Notes: generated by a model not told the origin, from the sequence alone. Shown: positions 1 through 7,055, counted from the first letter of the stretch. The stretch: 13,653 nt of DNA from an uncultured Bacteroidales bacterium (GCA_934717675.1 CAKUYZ010000045.1:1-13653); one strand, 5' to 3'. Numbers and translations are program-made.

Positions 1-19
1 CGCGGCCAATTTGGCCGCG
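1..19 (-). terminator. hairpin downstream of the pseudo-phosphatase gene
   Basis: A perfect inverted repeat (CGCGGCC, 5-nt loop, GGCCGCG, extendable to 9 bp by closing the loop) lies about 33 bp past the stop of the minus-strand gene. It is a plausible intrinsic terminator, but any T-tract would lie outside the window, so its function and direction cannot be settled. Confidence 0.4.
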
Positions 20-52
20 CCCGCTCTTGTCATATAGCCCTGTCTAGCCCCG

Positions 53-1675
53 CTATTTCACCACACGTATGGGCTCGCCGCTACACGCATCAGGAATCCC
101 AACGCCAATGAAAGAGCAAACGGTTGGGGCCACATCCGTCATATTGTGCCGCTCATAAACAACGCCACGGGGAACCTTCCAGCCATAGAAAACCAGAGGC
201 ACGAACTCCCCACCCCACAGCTGCGTGAGCCGCGACCCGTCATCTTGCTCCTCGGCCCAACCGGGCTCCAAGTGAATCAAGATGTCTCCAGACCTTTTGG
301 GGTGATAGTTGCGCCGCATGGCCTCAATGACGGGCGATGACGACACGAGCGTCTTGAGACTGGCCGCCGGCACGGCCTCGCCAATGCCCTTGACCTGCGT
401 GAGGAACTCCGCAGACTGCGACAGCAGTGTGTCAAAATCCACACCTCGCTCCTTGGCCAAGTCGCGGTCCAAGTATATTGAGCCGGGCGCATAGTTCTTG
501 ACCCAGGCTGCCTGCCCGTGCAGAGCCATAAGGTAGAGGTTGAGGAGCGCAGAGGCGCGCTTGAGGCTCACAAAGCCGCGCTCTGCCCACTGGGGCGAAT
601 CGGTCGCAGCCACGTCATAGGCCCCCTGCGCGGCGGTGAAGACCACAAGAGTGTTGTCCATGCCCACAGTGGAGTCTATCATATGGAGCAACGACTCAAT
701 GTTGGCATCGAGGCCCAAGAGCATATCTTCCGTCTCGGGGTCTAGCGGCTGACGCTTACGCCCCATGGCCGGCATGGCCGTGAACTGAACGAGCATGAGG
801 TCCGGCACATCGTCGGCTCCCATGCCCTCATAGGCTATGGCCGAGGCCGCTATGTCGCGCACCAGGTCGTTGCCATACGGCGAGCCGCAAACAGCGGAAA
901 AACGCAATGAAGGGTCTGACGGACGGCTGAGCGGATAGAAGAAAGGCGAGGAGGAGGACTGCGAGGGGAAGAAGCGCGACTGATGATATTCCGATATGTC
1001 TTTCCGCGGGGCCCACGTCTTGGTCAGGTACGCGGCTGGAATCTTCTTGCTGTTGAAGTCGTCAATCCACTTGCGGGTTGAAGGGTCACTCACGTTGGCG
1101 GCGCACACCTGCCCGTCTCGCGCATTGAGCCATACGAAAGGCTCGCCGGCCAGCGTCCCCGATGACCATATGAGCATCTGCGGGTCGAAGCCGACAGAGA
1201 AGATTTTTGCGCGGTCGTTGTATATCTTCCTTATCTCGTTCGCCATAGTGCCGCAAAGCAACGCCCCGTTGTGCGGCCTGGCGAGCGTGTCAAAACGCCC
1301 AGCGTCCGGCACATCGCCATATATGGCATCGACCTTGCGACCCGAGAAACTGTCAATCCATTGGCGAGCCACGATGCCATGCGTGGCCGCCGGCGCGCCC
1401 GTGAAGAGCGTGGCCAAGTTTTTGCCCGCGAAATTGCCCCCCGCGTCATAGTAGGCGTCAGTAAGCCGCGTGCCATGGTTAAACAGTCGGTTGAGACCCT
1501 TGGGGCCACATTGCTCACGGACAATTTGCACCTGCTGGGCGTTGAGATTATCCACAACCACGAGCAGCACCAGCCGCGGCCTGTCTGGACACAGAGCGGC
1601 GTTTTGCTGCGCCGAGGCTGAATGGAAGCACGCCACGGCCGCGGCCATGGCGGCCATGCGATATAAAAACCTCAT
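53..1675 (-). CDS. secreted alkaline-phosphatase-superfamily protein, probably catalytically dead
   Basis: 540 residues with an N-terminal signal peptide (cleavage likely after SASA, about residue 22), so the product is periplasmic or exported. The fold is that of PafA-type alkaline phosphatases / nucleotide pyrophosphatases: VVVD at 39-42, FTGAPAATHGI at 91-101, a LVVFTAAQG block at 343-351, and a C-terminal VPLVFYGW...MTDVAPTV block from about 492. Compared from memory with Elizabethkingia PafA, the first metal-binding Asp is kept (D42). The nucleophile Thr is Ala (A83), the metal ligands Asp/His are Pro302/Arg306, the DH pair is A349/Q350, the last metal His has no counterpart, and the phosphate-contacting Lys/Arg are D164/Q166. 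Hydrolysis is therefore unlikely; a binding or structural role is inferred. The gene starts 17 bp after the pflA stop and probably shares its transcript. The reading frame is intact, so this is not a decayed gene. Confidence 0.85.
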   Translation of the reverse strand: MRFLYRMAAMAAAVACFHSASAQQNAALCPDRPRLVLLVVVDNLNAQQVQIVREQCGPKGLNRLFNHGTRLTDAYYDAGGNFAGKNLATLFTGAPAATHGIVARQWIDSFSGRKVDAIYGDVPDAGRFDTLARPHNGALLCGTMANEIRKIYNDRAKIFSVGFDPQMLIWSSGTLAGEPFVWLNARDGQVCAANVSDPSTRKWIDDFNSKKIPAAYLTKTWAPRKDISEYHQSRFFPSQSSSSPFFYPLSRPSDPSLRFSAVCGSPYGNDLVRDIAASAIAYEGMGADDVPDLMLVQFTAMPAMGRKRQPLDPETEDMLLGLDANIESLLHMIDSTVGMDNTLVVFTAAQGAYDVAATDSPQWAERGFVSLKRASALLNLYLMALHGQAAWVKNYAPGSIYLDRDLAKERGVDFDTLLSQSAEFLTQVKGIGEAVPAASLKTLVSSSPVIEAMRRNYHPKRSGDILIHLEPGWAEEQDDGSRLTQLWGGEFVPLVFYGWKVPRGVVYERHNMTDVAPTVCSFIGVGIPDACSGEPIRVVK

Positions 1676-1692
1676 ATCTTTTCCCTAAATCT

Positions 1693-2457
1693 TTAGTGAG
1701 CGCAGCCAAGAATTTGCTCCGCATGGGCCACTTGCTCCGGCGTGGGTTGCGGCACACCCTTTAGCTGATAGGGGATGCCCAGTTTCTCATATTTAAATTG
1801 CGCCATTGTGTGGTATGGCAGCACCTCAATCTTCCGCAAGTGACTGAGCGAATCCGCCAAATGGTGAATGGCCACAAGGTTGTCGTCAGAATCAGTCCAG
1901 CCGGGCACCAAGACGTGTCGCAGCCACAAATCAACGCCAAGCTCGTCAATGCGGCGCGCGCACTCAATGATGTTGGCGTTGAGCTGGCCTGTGAGCCTCT
2001 TGTGCTGCTCCGGATCGGCGTGCTTGATGTCTAGCATCACGGTGTCGGAGAGAGACATAAGCTCCGTAAACTTATGGGCGAAAGGGCTTGCCGAGGTGTA
2101 TGGCTGCCCCGCCGTGTCTAGGCATGTTGAGATCTTGCGCCTCTGCGCCTCACGAAACAGCTCAATGAGGAAGTCAATCTGGAGAAGCGGCTCGCCGCCG
2201 CTCACGGTGATGCCCCCCAGAGGCTTGCCATTGGCCCCGGGCTCGCCCCAATAGGAGCGGAAACGCTCCGCCTTGTCGAGCAACTCGCCCACCTCCATCA
2301 GCTTGGCGGAAGCCGACGCCCCGGCGCCATGCCCCCACGAGTCTGGGTTGTGGCAATAGCGGCAGCGCATATCGCACCCCTGCGTAAATATTATAAACCT
2401 GATTCCGGGCCCGTCTACCGAGCCAAAAGATTCTGTGGAATGGATTAGACCTTTCAT
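1693..2457 (-). CDS. pflA: pyruvate formate-lyase activating enzyme (radical SAM)
   Basis: 254 residues. It activates PflB by using S-adenosylmethionine and a 4Fe-4S cluster to place a radical on the PflB glycine. The sequence shows the CxxxCxxC cluster motif (C28, C32, C35, in GCDMRCRYCHNPDSW), the SGGEP SAM-binding motif (86-90), VMLDIKH (140-146) and VPGWTD (184-189), all close to E. coli PflA in order and spacing. I chose the ATG at 2457 (MKGLIHSTESFGSVDGPG) because the family begins there. A longer frame to 2514 would run through the terminator hairpin at 2476-2517. It lies 102 bp downstream of pflB with that terminator between them, so it should be expressed less than pflB or depend on read-through. 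The cytoplasmic pairing pflB-pflA is the usual arrangement. Confidence 0.95.
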   Translation of the reverse strand: MKGLIHSTESFGSVDGPGIRFIIFTQGCDMRCRYCHNPDSWGHGAGASASAKLMEVGELLDKAERFRSYWGEPGANGKPLGGITVSGGEPLLQIDFLIELFREAQRRKISTCLDTAGQPYTSASPFAHKFTELMSLSDTVMLDIKHADPEQHKRLTGQLNANIIECARRIDELGVDLWLRHVLVPGWTDSDDNLVAIHHLADSLSHLRKIEVLPYHTMAQFKYEKLGIPYQLKGVPQPTPEQVAHAEQILGCAH

Positions 2458-2471
2458 GTCGCTAAGATACG

Positions 2472-2517
2472 AAAAAGGTTGGCAACGACCCCGTTTGCCT
2501 CGGGCCGTCGCCAACCT
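2472..2517 (-). terminator. intrinsic terminator between pflB and pflA
   Basis: On the minus strand a 16-bp stem (AGGTTGGCGACGGCCC pairing with GGGTCGTTGCCAACCT, two G-U pairs, about 10-nt loop) is followed at once by TTTTT. It stands 43 bp past the pflB stop and 18 bp before the pflA start. The opposite strand has no T-tract after the stem, so it acts on minus-strand transcription. Confidence 0.85.
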
Positions 2518-2559
2518 GTTGAACTTTAATCCGCAAAGCCCTCTGTCGGGTCCGCGGGG

Positions 2560-4818
2560 CTAGAGCTGCTCGTGAGCCTGACGCGCAATGACGTCGAGCT
2601 GCTGCTCGCGGGTCAGGTCAATGAACTTGACCGCATAGCCGGAGACGCGGATGGTGAAGTTAGCATACTCCTCCTTCTCGGGGTGCTCCATGGCGTCTTT
2701 GAGCTTGTCAAGGCCGAAGACGTTGACGTTGAGGTGGTGCGCGCCGCGGTTGAAGTAGCCGTCCATGACGCCCACGAGGGTGTTGGCACGCTCGTCATCA
2801 TTGTGACCAAGCGCGTTGGGGCAGATTGTCTGGGTGTTGGAGATGCCATCGAGCGCATATTCATATGGCAACTTGGCCACCGAGTTGAGCGACGCGAGGA
2901 GGCCGTTCTTCTCTGCGCCGTATGATGGGTTGGCGCCAGGAGAGAGGGGCGTGCCGGCCCTGCGTCCGTCGGGCAAGTTGTTGGTATACTTGCCGTAGAC
3001 CACGTTGGACGTGATGGTGAGGATGGACGTTGTGGGCTCGCTGTTGCGATAGGTGTGATATTTCTTGATCTTGCTCAGGAAAGTCTTGAGCAGCCATACT
3101 GCAATCTCATCGGCGCGATCGTCGTCGTTGCCATAGCGTGGGAAGTCGCCCTCGGTCTTGAAGTCGACGGGGAAGCCGGTCTCGTCACGGATTATGGTGA
3201 CCTTGGCATACTTGATGGCGCTGATGGAGTCCACCACATGGCTGAAGCCGGCAATGCCGGTGGCGAAGGTGCGGCGCACGTCGGTGTCTATGAGGGCCAT
3301 CTCGGCGGCCTCGTAGAAGTACTTGTCGTGCATGTAGTGGATGAGGTTCAACGTCTTGACATAGACGCCGGCGAGCCAGTCCATCATGACCTCGAAGCGG
3401 GGCATGAACTCGTCATAGGAGAGGGTGTCTCCCGCGATGGGACGAAGCCTCGGGCCGCACTGCTCACGGCTCTTGGCGTCCTCACCGCCGTTGATGGCGT
3501 AGAGGAGGCACTTGGCGAGGTTGGCGCGAGCGCCGAAGAACTGCATCTCCTTGCCAGTCTGAGTGGCAGACACGCAGCAGCAGATGCTGTAGTCGTCTCC
3601 CCAAACCGGGCGCATAACGTCGTCATTCTCATACTGGATGCTGCTGGTCTTGACAGAGATCATGGCAGCGAACTTCTTGAAGTTCTTGGGCAGACGGCTG
3701 CTGTAGAGAACCGTGAGGTTAGGCTCTGGAGACGGGCCCATGTTGACCAGCGTATGGAGGAATCGGTAGTCATTCTTGGTGACCATGGAGCGGCCATCCT
3801 GACCAATGCCGCCAACCTCGAGGGTGGCCCATACGGGGTCGCCGCTGAAGAGCTGGTTGTAGCTGGGGATGCGCGCGAACTTGACCATGCGGAACTTCAT
3901 GACCATGTGGTCTACGAGCTCCTGCGCCTGCTCCTCTGTGAGGGTGCCGTTGGCAAGGTCGCGGGTGATGTAGATGTCGAGGAAAGTGGATACGCGGCCA
4001 ACGGACATGGCGGCGCCATTCTGGGTCTTGACGGCGGCCAGATAGCCGAAGTAGAGCCACTGGAAGGCCTCTCGGGCGTTGGTGGCGGGAGCGGAGATGT
4101 CGTAGCCATAGATCTGCGCCATCTCCTTCATGCCCTTGAGGGCCTTGATTTGCATGGCGACCTCTTCGCGCAGGCGGATTACGTCGTCAATCATGCCCTG
4201 GTCGCCAATGTTCTCCAGGTCTTTCTGCTTCTCGGCAATGAGGAAGTCGATGCCATAGAGGGCCACGCGGCGGTAGTCACCCACGATGCGGCCACGGCCA
4301 TATGTGTCTGGCAGGCCGGTGAGGATGTGGTTGTGGCGCACGCTCTTCATCTCAGGAGTGTAAGCGTCAAACACGCCGTCGTTGTGGGTCTTGCAATATT
4401 TGGTGAAGACCTCGTGGAGCTTCTCGGAAGGCTGGTAGCCATAGGTGGTACACGCCTGCTCGGCCATCTTGATGCCGCCATAGGGCATGAAGGCGCGCTT
4501 GAGGGGCTTGTCGGTCTGCAGGCCGACAACTTTCTCCAGGTCTTTGGTGCCGTCTCCAATGTAGCCGGGGCCATAGGCCGTCAGGCTAGAGACGACCTCC
4601 GTCTCCATATCCAGCACACCACCCTTGGCGCGCTCCTCCTTCTGCAGCTTCTGGAGCATGCCCCAGAGCTTCGTGGTGGCCTCGGTGGGGCCAGCAAGGA
4701 AAGAATCATCGCCATCGTAGGCTGTGTAGTTGTTCTGAATGAAGTCGCGGAGGTTGACCTCGTCACGCCACTTTTGACCTTTGAAGCCCTTCCAGGCCTC
4801 AACATTGACTTCTGCCAT
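2560..4818 (-). CDS. pflB: formate C-acetyltransferase (pyruvate formate-lyase)
   Basis: 752 residues, the normal length for the family (E. coli PflB is about 760). It converts pyruvate and CoA to acetyl-CoA and formate without oxygen, in the cytoplasm. The catalytic Cys pair lies in DDYSICCCVSATQ (C414 and C415, matching C418/C419 of E. coli), followed by GKEMQFFGARANLAK. The glycyl-radical site is RVSGYAVKF near the C terminus (G727). An extra Cys, C413, precedes the usual pair. The ATG at 4818 gives the expected N-terminal region (AWKGFKGQKW). PflA follows downstream. A Bacteroidetes-type promoter at 4950-4981 and a palindrome just after it suggest regulated expression. It supplies acetyl-CoA to the Pta-AckA branch at 7270-9573. 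Confidence 0.98.
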   Translation of the reverse strand: MAEVNVEAWKGFKGQKWRDEVNLRDFIQNNYTAYDGDDSFLAGPTEATTKLWGMLQKLQKEERAKGGVLDMETEVVSSLTAYGPGYIGDGTKDLEKVVGLQTDKPLKRAFMPYGGIKMAEQACTTYGYQPSEKLHEVFTKYCKTHNDGVFDAYTPEMKSVRHNHILTGLPDTYGRGRIVGDYRRVALYGIDFLIAEKQKDLENIGDQGMIDDVIRLREEVAMQIKALKGMKEMAQIYGYDISAPATNAREAFQWLYFGYLAAVKTQNGAAMSVGRVSTFLDIYITRDLANGTLTEEQAQELVDHMVMKFRMVKFARIPSYNQLFSGDPVWATLEVGGIGQDGRSMVTKNDYRFLHTLVNMGPSPEPNLTVLYSSRLPKNFKKFAAMISVKTSSIQYENDDVMRPVWGDDYSICCCVSATQTGKEMQFFGARANLAKCLLYAINGGEDAKSREQCGPRLRPIAGDTLSYDEFMPRFEVMMDWLAGVYVKTLNLIHYMHDKYFYEAAEMALIDTDVRRTFATGIAGFSHVVDSISAIKYAKVTIIRDETGFPVDFKTEGDFPRYGNDDDRADEIAVWLLKTFLSKIKKYHTYRNSEPTTSILTITSNVVYGKYTNNLPDGRRAGTPLSPGANPSYGAEKNGLLASLNSVAKLPYEYALDGISNTQTICPNALGHNDDERANTLVGVMDGYFNRGAHHLNVNVFGLDKLKDAMEHPEKEEYANFTIRVSGYAVKFIDLTREQQLDVIARQAHEQL

Positions 4819-4921
4819 TTGCTTGATTAGTGGTTATAAGTAGATTTTCTTATGTATTCGCAGAAAAAACGGGCCACACCCACCGCTCAATTTTCACATT
4901 GTTTGATAGACGTTCACCCTT

Positions 4922-4935
4922 GTTCTATTTAGAAC
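4922..4935 (-). promoter_or_regulatory. palindrome at the pflB transcription start, candidate operator
   Basis: Perfect inverted repeat GTTCTA-TT-TAGAAC, about 8-21 nt downstream of the predicted pflB start of transcription. A third GTTC lies at 4912-4915, so GTTC, GTTC and GAAC recur exactly every 10 bp (4912, 4922, 4932). This fits a repressor binding one face of the helix. The regulator is unknown; I do not recognise the motif. Confidence 0.4.
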
Positions 4936-4949
4936 TTTTACAAACAGAG

Positions 4950-4981
4950 CAAAATTACAGAAATGTTTCAAAGACGGCAAA
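4950..4981 (-). promoter_or_regulatory. predicted pflB promoter (Bacteroidetes type)
   Basis: On the minus strand, TTTG (4981-4978), 20 bp, then TAATTTTG (4957-4950), matching the Bacteroidetes -33/-7 consensus TTTG / TAnnTTTG. Transcription would start near 4943, leaving a leader of about 125 nt before the pflB ATG. Confidence 0.65.
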
Positions 4982-5379
4982 GCGCAGCCGATGAAAAATG
5001 CCGACCAATATGCTAAAAGAGGTTTAACGACCATCTAACTAGCGAACATTCTGCATTTTACGACAACAAACAAGCCCCGCATAACGAGATGCGCACGGCC
5101 ATGCGGCACGCCCGAAGCCCCAACTACAAAGAAAAAACTACCGACACACCACGACCGACAGCATTGGGGCAAACGCAGGCAGAGGCGGATAAACATTTAA
5201 CCGGGAATCATCGTTTTGTGATATTTAACAAAGACAATAGTCACGCCGCCGCCACGAGGTAAAGAAGACCTGAGGCCACGGACGCCCCCAAAGCCACCAT
5301 GCCACAAAGCGACACAGTAAACACTCTGTCTTTAAGCTAATTAAACGCAGCCAAGAGATAGGACACGGCCTCTAATGAG
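4982..5379. other. long spacer without a recognisable gene
   Basis: About 400 bp between the pflB and beta-helix promoters. I see no open frame with family resemblance and no tRNA or clear RNA gene. Its only notable structure is the near-palindrome TTGTGATATTTAACAA near 5216-5231 (listed separately) and a poor, bulged hairpin near 5307-5334. Confidence 0.6.
5215..5232. promoter_or_regulatory. TTTGT-N8-ACAAA inverted repeat, possible regulator site
   Basis: TTTGT and ACAAA arms flank the AT-rich octamer GATATTTA. The half-sites TTGTGATA and TTGTTAAA resemble those of redox or anaerobic regulators of the Rex kind (TTGTGA...TCACAA), but the spacing is 2 bp short of the Rex consensus. It lies about 230 bp from both neighbouring promoters, so its target is unclear. 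Confidence 0.2.
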
Positions 5380-5387
5380 TAAATTTG
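5380..5387 (+). promoter_or_regulatory. -7 element of the beta-helix gene
   Basis: TAAATTTG is an exact match to TAnnTTTG. No TTTG stands about 20 bp upstream, so the -33 half is weak or absent. Transcription would start near 5394, giving a leader of about 60 nt. The position argues against the in-frame TTG at 5385, which lies inside this element, as a translation start. Confidence 0.45.
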
Positions 5388-5453
5388 CGCCAGGAAAGCA
5401 GGGTCCTCCAAGAGACCTGGCACTTTCAGCTGACTAACATTCATAAAACTCTG

Positions 5454-6698
5454 ATGAATACGGCAATAAAATGCGCACTCGCAATGGCATTGGCATCAAT
5501 CCCAGTCATGGCACAGGCGCAAGGCACACAGGCCTCACACACGTTCTACGTTTGCGAAACGGGCAATAACGCCAACGACGGATTAAGCCCCAAGACCCCT
5601 AAAAGAAACATAGAAAAGGCCATATTGGCATCTTCTGACGGAGACTCCATATTGGTGGCTGAAGGCACATACGACGGCATATTGGGCAGCGGCTCAATAG
5701 GCATTCGCCGAGCCGTGGCGATATGCGGCGGCTACAGCCGCGACTTTTCAGAGCGCGACATTCAGAAGCACGCCACGCTTATAAGCCCAACGGCGCATCC
5801 TGGCATGGCGCAAAAGACTCCCATGATTACGGTGGCGGTGAAACGAGACGGCACGAGCGTGGTGATTGACGGCCTGGTGATTGACGGCGGCAACACGATA
5901 GCGTATTGCGCCAACGCCGGCGGCCAACACCCCGACGGCGCGCAAACCCCGCGCATGGCAACGCCCGGCACTTGTGGCACTGGAGGCCCCGACTTCAAGA
6001 CCAACGGGATTGTGACACGCGAGCAGCCCCTGCTCTACATTTGCGGCAGCACGACAGACGTGATCATCCGCAATTGCGCGTTCATCAACGCCGCAAGCAA
6101 CGCCATAATGGGAGTGGCGGAGGGACGACTGACCGTGGAGAACAACATATTCGTGAATTGCCGCCTCTCGGCCATGACAGTCCGCGCAGCAAAGCCCTAT
6201 GGCACCAACATTATAAAGTTCCACAACAATACAGTAGCCTTCACGTGGGCTGTGGCCGCAGGGGCGCAAGACGCAGGCTGCGCGCTCATGCTGTTGCCTG
6301 GCACGAGCTACGACATCTGCCGCAACATCTTCGCGCTATGCTCCACCGCCGCCATAGACCACAGGGAGGCCGGAGACCACGCGATAAGCTCAATAACAAT
6401 ATCGGACAACATATTTGCGGACAATGCGAAAGGAGACGTGGCGCTGGAAGACAAAAAAGTCCCATTTGCCAGCTGCTCGCAAATGGCGGCATTGAAGTGG
6501 ATAAAAGACGGCAAAAACAACGAGGCCGCACAATCACTACAAATATTCGGGCCCAATATCGACCGCCAGTACGCCAATGGCTTCATGGCTCAGACGCAGA
6601 GCGACGCCCCAAAGACAATGTTCGCCAATCGCTACGACTGGCACACGGCCATGCTGCTGTGGGGCGCGGTGAGCGGGCGCGGGGCTCAGCGCCCGTGA
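5454..6698 (+). CDS. secreted right-handed beta-helix protein, function unknown
   Basis: 414 residues from the ATG at 5454. That start gives a clean signal peptide (hydrophobic 7-19, cleavage near AQAQG at 20-24) and lies downstream of the promoter element, whereas the in-frame TTG at 5385 adds an unlikely leader. The mature protein opens with a DUF1565-like block (FYVCETGNNANDGLSP, then a GD-I-VAEGTY strand and ICGGYSRDF, about residues 31-100). Repeating beta-helix rungs follow (VVIDGLVIDGG; VIIRNCAFIN; LTVENNIFVNC; IIKFHNNTV; ITISDNIFADN, to about 325), then a non-helix tail. The fold occurs in polysaccharide lyases and in adhesins; I see no catalytic signature that decides. Eleven cysteines in the mature chain (34 to 341) are unusual and may form disulfides. 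There is no T9SS C-terminal domain and no lipobox. It stands alone between pflB and a tRNA. Confidence 0.85.
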   Translation: MNTAIKCALAMALASIPVMAQAQGTQASHTFYVCETGNNANDGLSPKTPKRNIEKAILASSDGDSILVAEGTYDGILGSGSIGIRRAVAICGGYSRDFSERDIQKHATLISPTAHPGMAQKTPMITVAVKRDGTSVVIDGLVIDGGNTIAYCANAGGQHPDGAQTPRMATPGTCGTGGPDFKTNGIVTREQPLLYICGSTTDVIIRNCAFINAASNAIMGVAEGRLTVENNIFVNCRLSAMTVRAAKPYGTNIIKFHNNTVAFTWAVAAGAQDAGCALMLLPGTSYDICRNIFALCSTAAIDHREAGDHAISSITISDNIFADNAKGDVALEDKKVPFASCSQMAALKWIKDGKNNEAAQSLQIFGPNIDRQYANGFMAQTQSDAPKTMFANRYDWHTAMLLWGAVSGRGAQRP

Positions 6699-6710
6699 TG
6701 CTTTATTTTT
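6673..6710 (+). terminator. terminator overlapping the end of the beta-helix gene
   Basis: CGGGCGC (6674-6680), 8-nt loop, GCGCCCG (6689-6695), then TGATGC and a broken T-tract (CTTTATTTTT). The stem is encoded by the last codons of the gene, and the stop TGA (6696-6698) directly follows it. Confidence 0.65.
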
Positions 6711-6739
6711 CCGAATAACGACATTTTGCCGTAAAAATG

Positions 6740-6771
6740 TTTGGAAATGCGAGCGACACTCACTAAATTTG
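6740..6771 (+). promoter_or_regulatory. predicted promoter of tRNA-Ser
   Basis: TTTG (6740-6743), exactly 20 bp, TAAATTTG (6764-6771): a full match to the Bacteroidetes -33/-7 consensus. The tRNA begins 13 nt after the -7 element, so transcription would start a few bases before the mature 5' end. Confidence 0.8.
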
Positions 6772-6784
6772 CACTCGCAAACAA

Positions 6785-6872
6785 GGAGAGATGGCAGAGT
6801 GGTCGATTGCACCTGTCTTGAAAACAGGCGTACAGCGATGTACCCGGGGTTCGAATCCCTGTCTCTCCGCCA
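6785..6872 (+). tRNA. tRNA-Ser (anticodon UGA)
   Basis: 88 nt including an encoded 3' CCA. The acceptor stem GGAGAGA pairs with TCTCTCC; the anticodon stem CCTGT/ACAGG encloses CTTGAAA, giving anticodon TGA for UCA codons. A long variable arm (class II, as expected for Ser) precedes the T-arm GGGGTTCGAATCCC. Discriminator base G is followed by CCA at 6870-6872. Confidence 0.98.
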
Positions 6873-6882
6873 GTTATAGCGA

Positions 6883-6907
6883 CCGAAAAGCAGACGATGC
6901 TCTTCGG
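6883..6907 (+). terminator. hairpin after tRNA-Ser, possible terminator
   Basis: CCGAAAAGCA, loop GACGA, TGCTCTTCGG: nine pairs with one A-C mismatch, 10 nt after the CCA. The following T-tract is poor (CCGCTTCTCATTT), so it may be a processing or weak termination signal. Confidence 0.4.
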
Positions 6908-7055
6908 CCGCTTCTCATTTATGGGCAGCGGTTGCGCCCTAGCGAAAGCGTGAAATGTCTGCGCGTCAGTAATCCTTATACTCCTGTCAGTAATGCGTAT
7001 CATCACTTTGCCAAGCAATCAGCGTAATATTGTGACAAATAAAAATGAGATGCGT

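Noticed and set aside
2458..2514. N-terminal extension of PflA by 19 residues
   Set aside because: It would be encoded by the pflB-pflA terminator hairpin, and PflA proteins begin at the MKGLIHS-type start.
3055..4830. 591-codon open frame antisense to pflB
   Set aside because: It runs in codon register with pflB, so it is open only because pflB avoids TTA, CTA and TCA codons over this stretch. It has no family motifs, and pflB is unmistakable.
5906..6718. 270-codon frame overlapping the beta-helix gene in another + frame
   Set aside because: Arg/His-rich shadow without signal peptide or motifs. The other frame has a signal peptide and beta-helix repeats.
6686..7018. 110-codon frame on the minus strand containing GIRTPGTSLYACFQ
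   Set aside because: This peptide is the reverse complement of tRNA-Ser read as protein, a familiar annotation artefact. The tRNA and its promoter explain the sequence.
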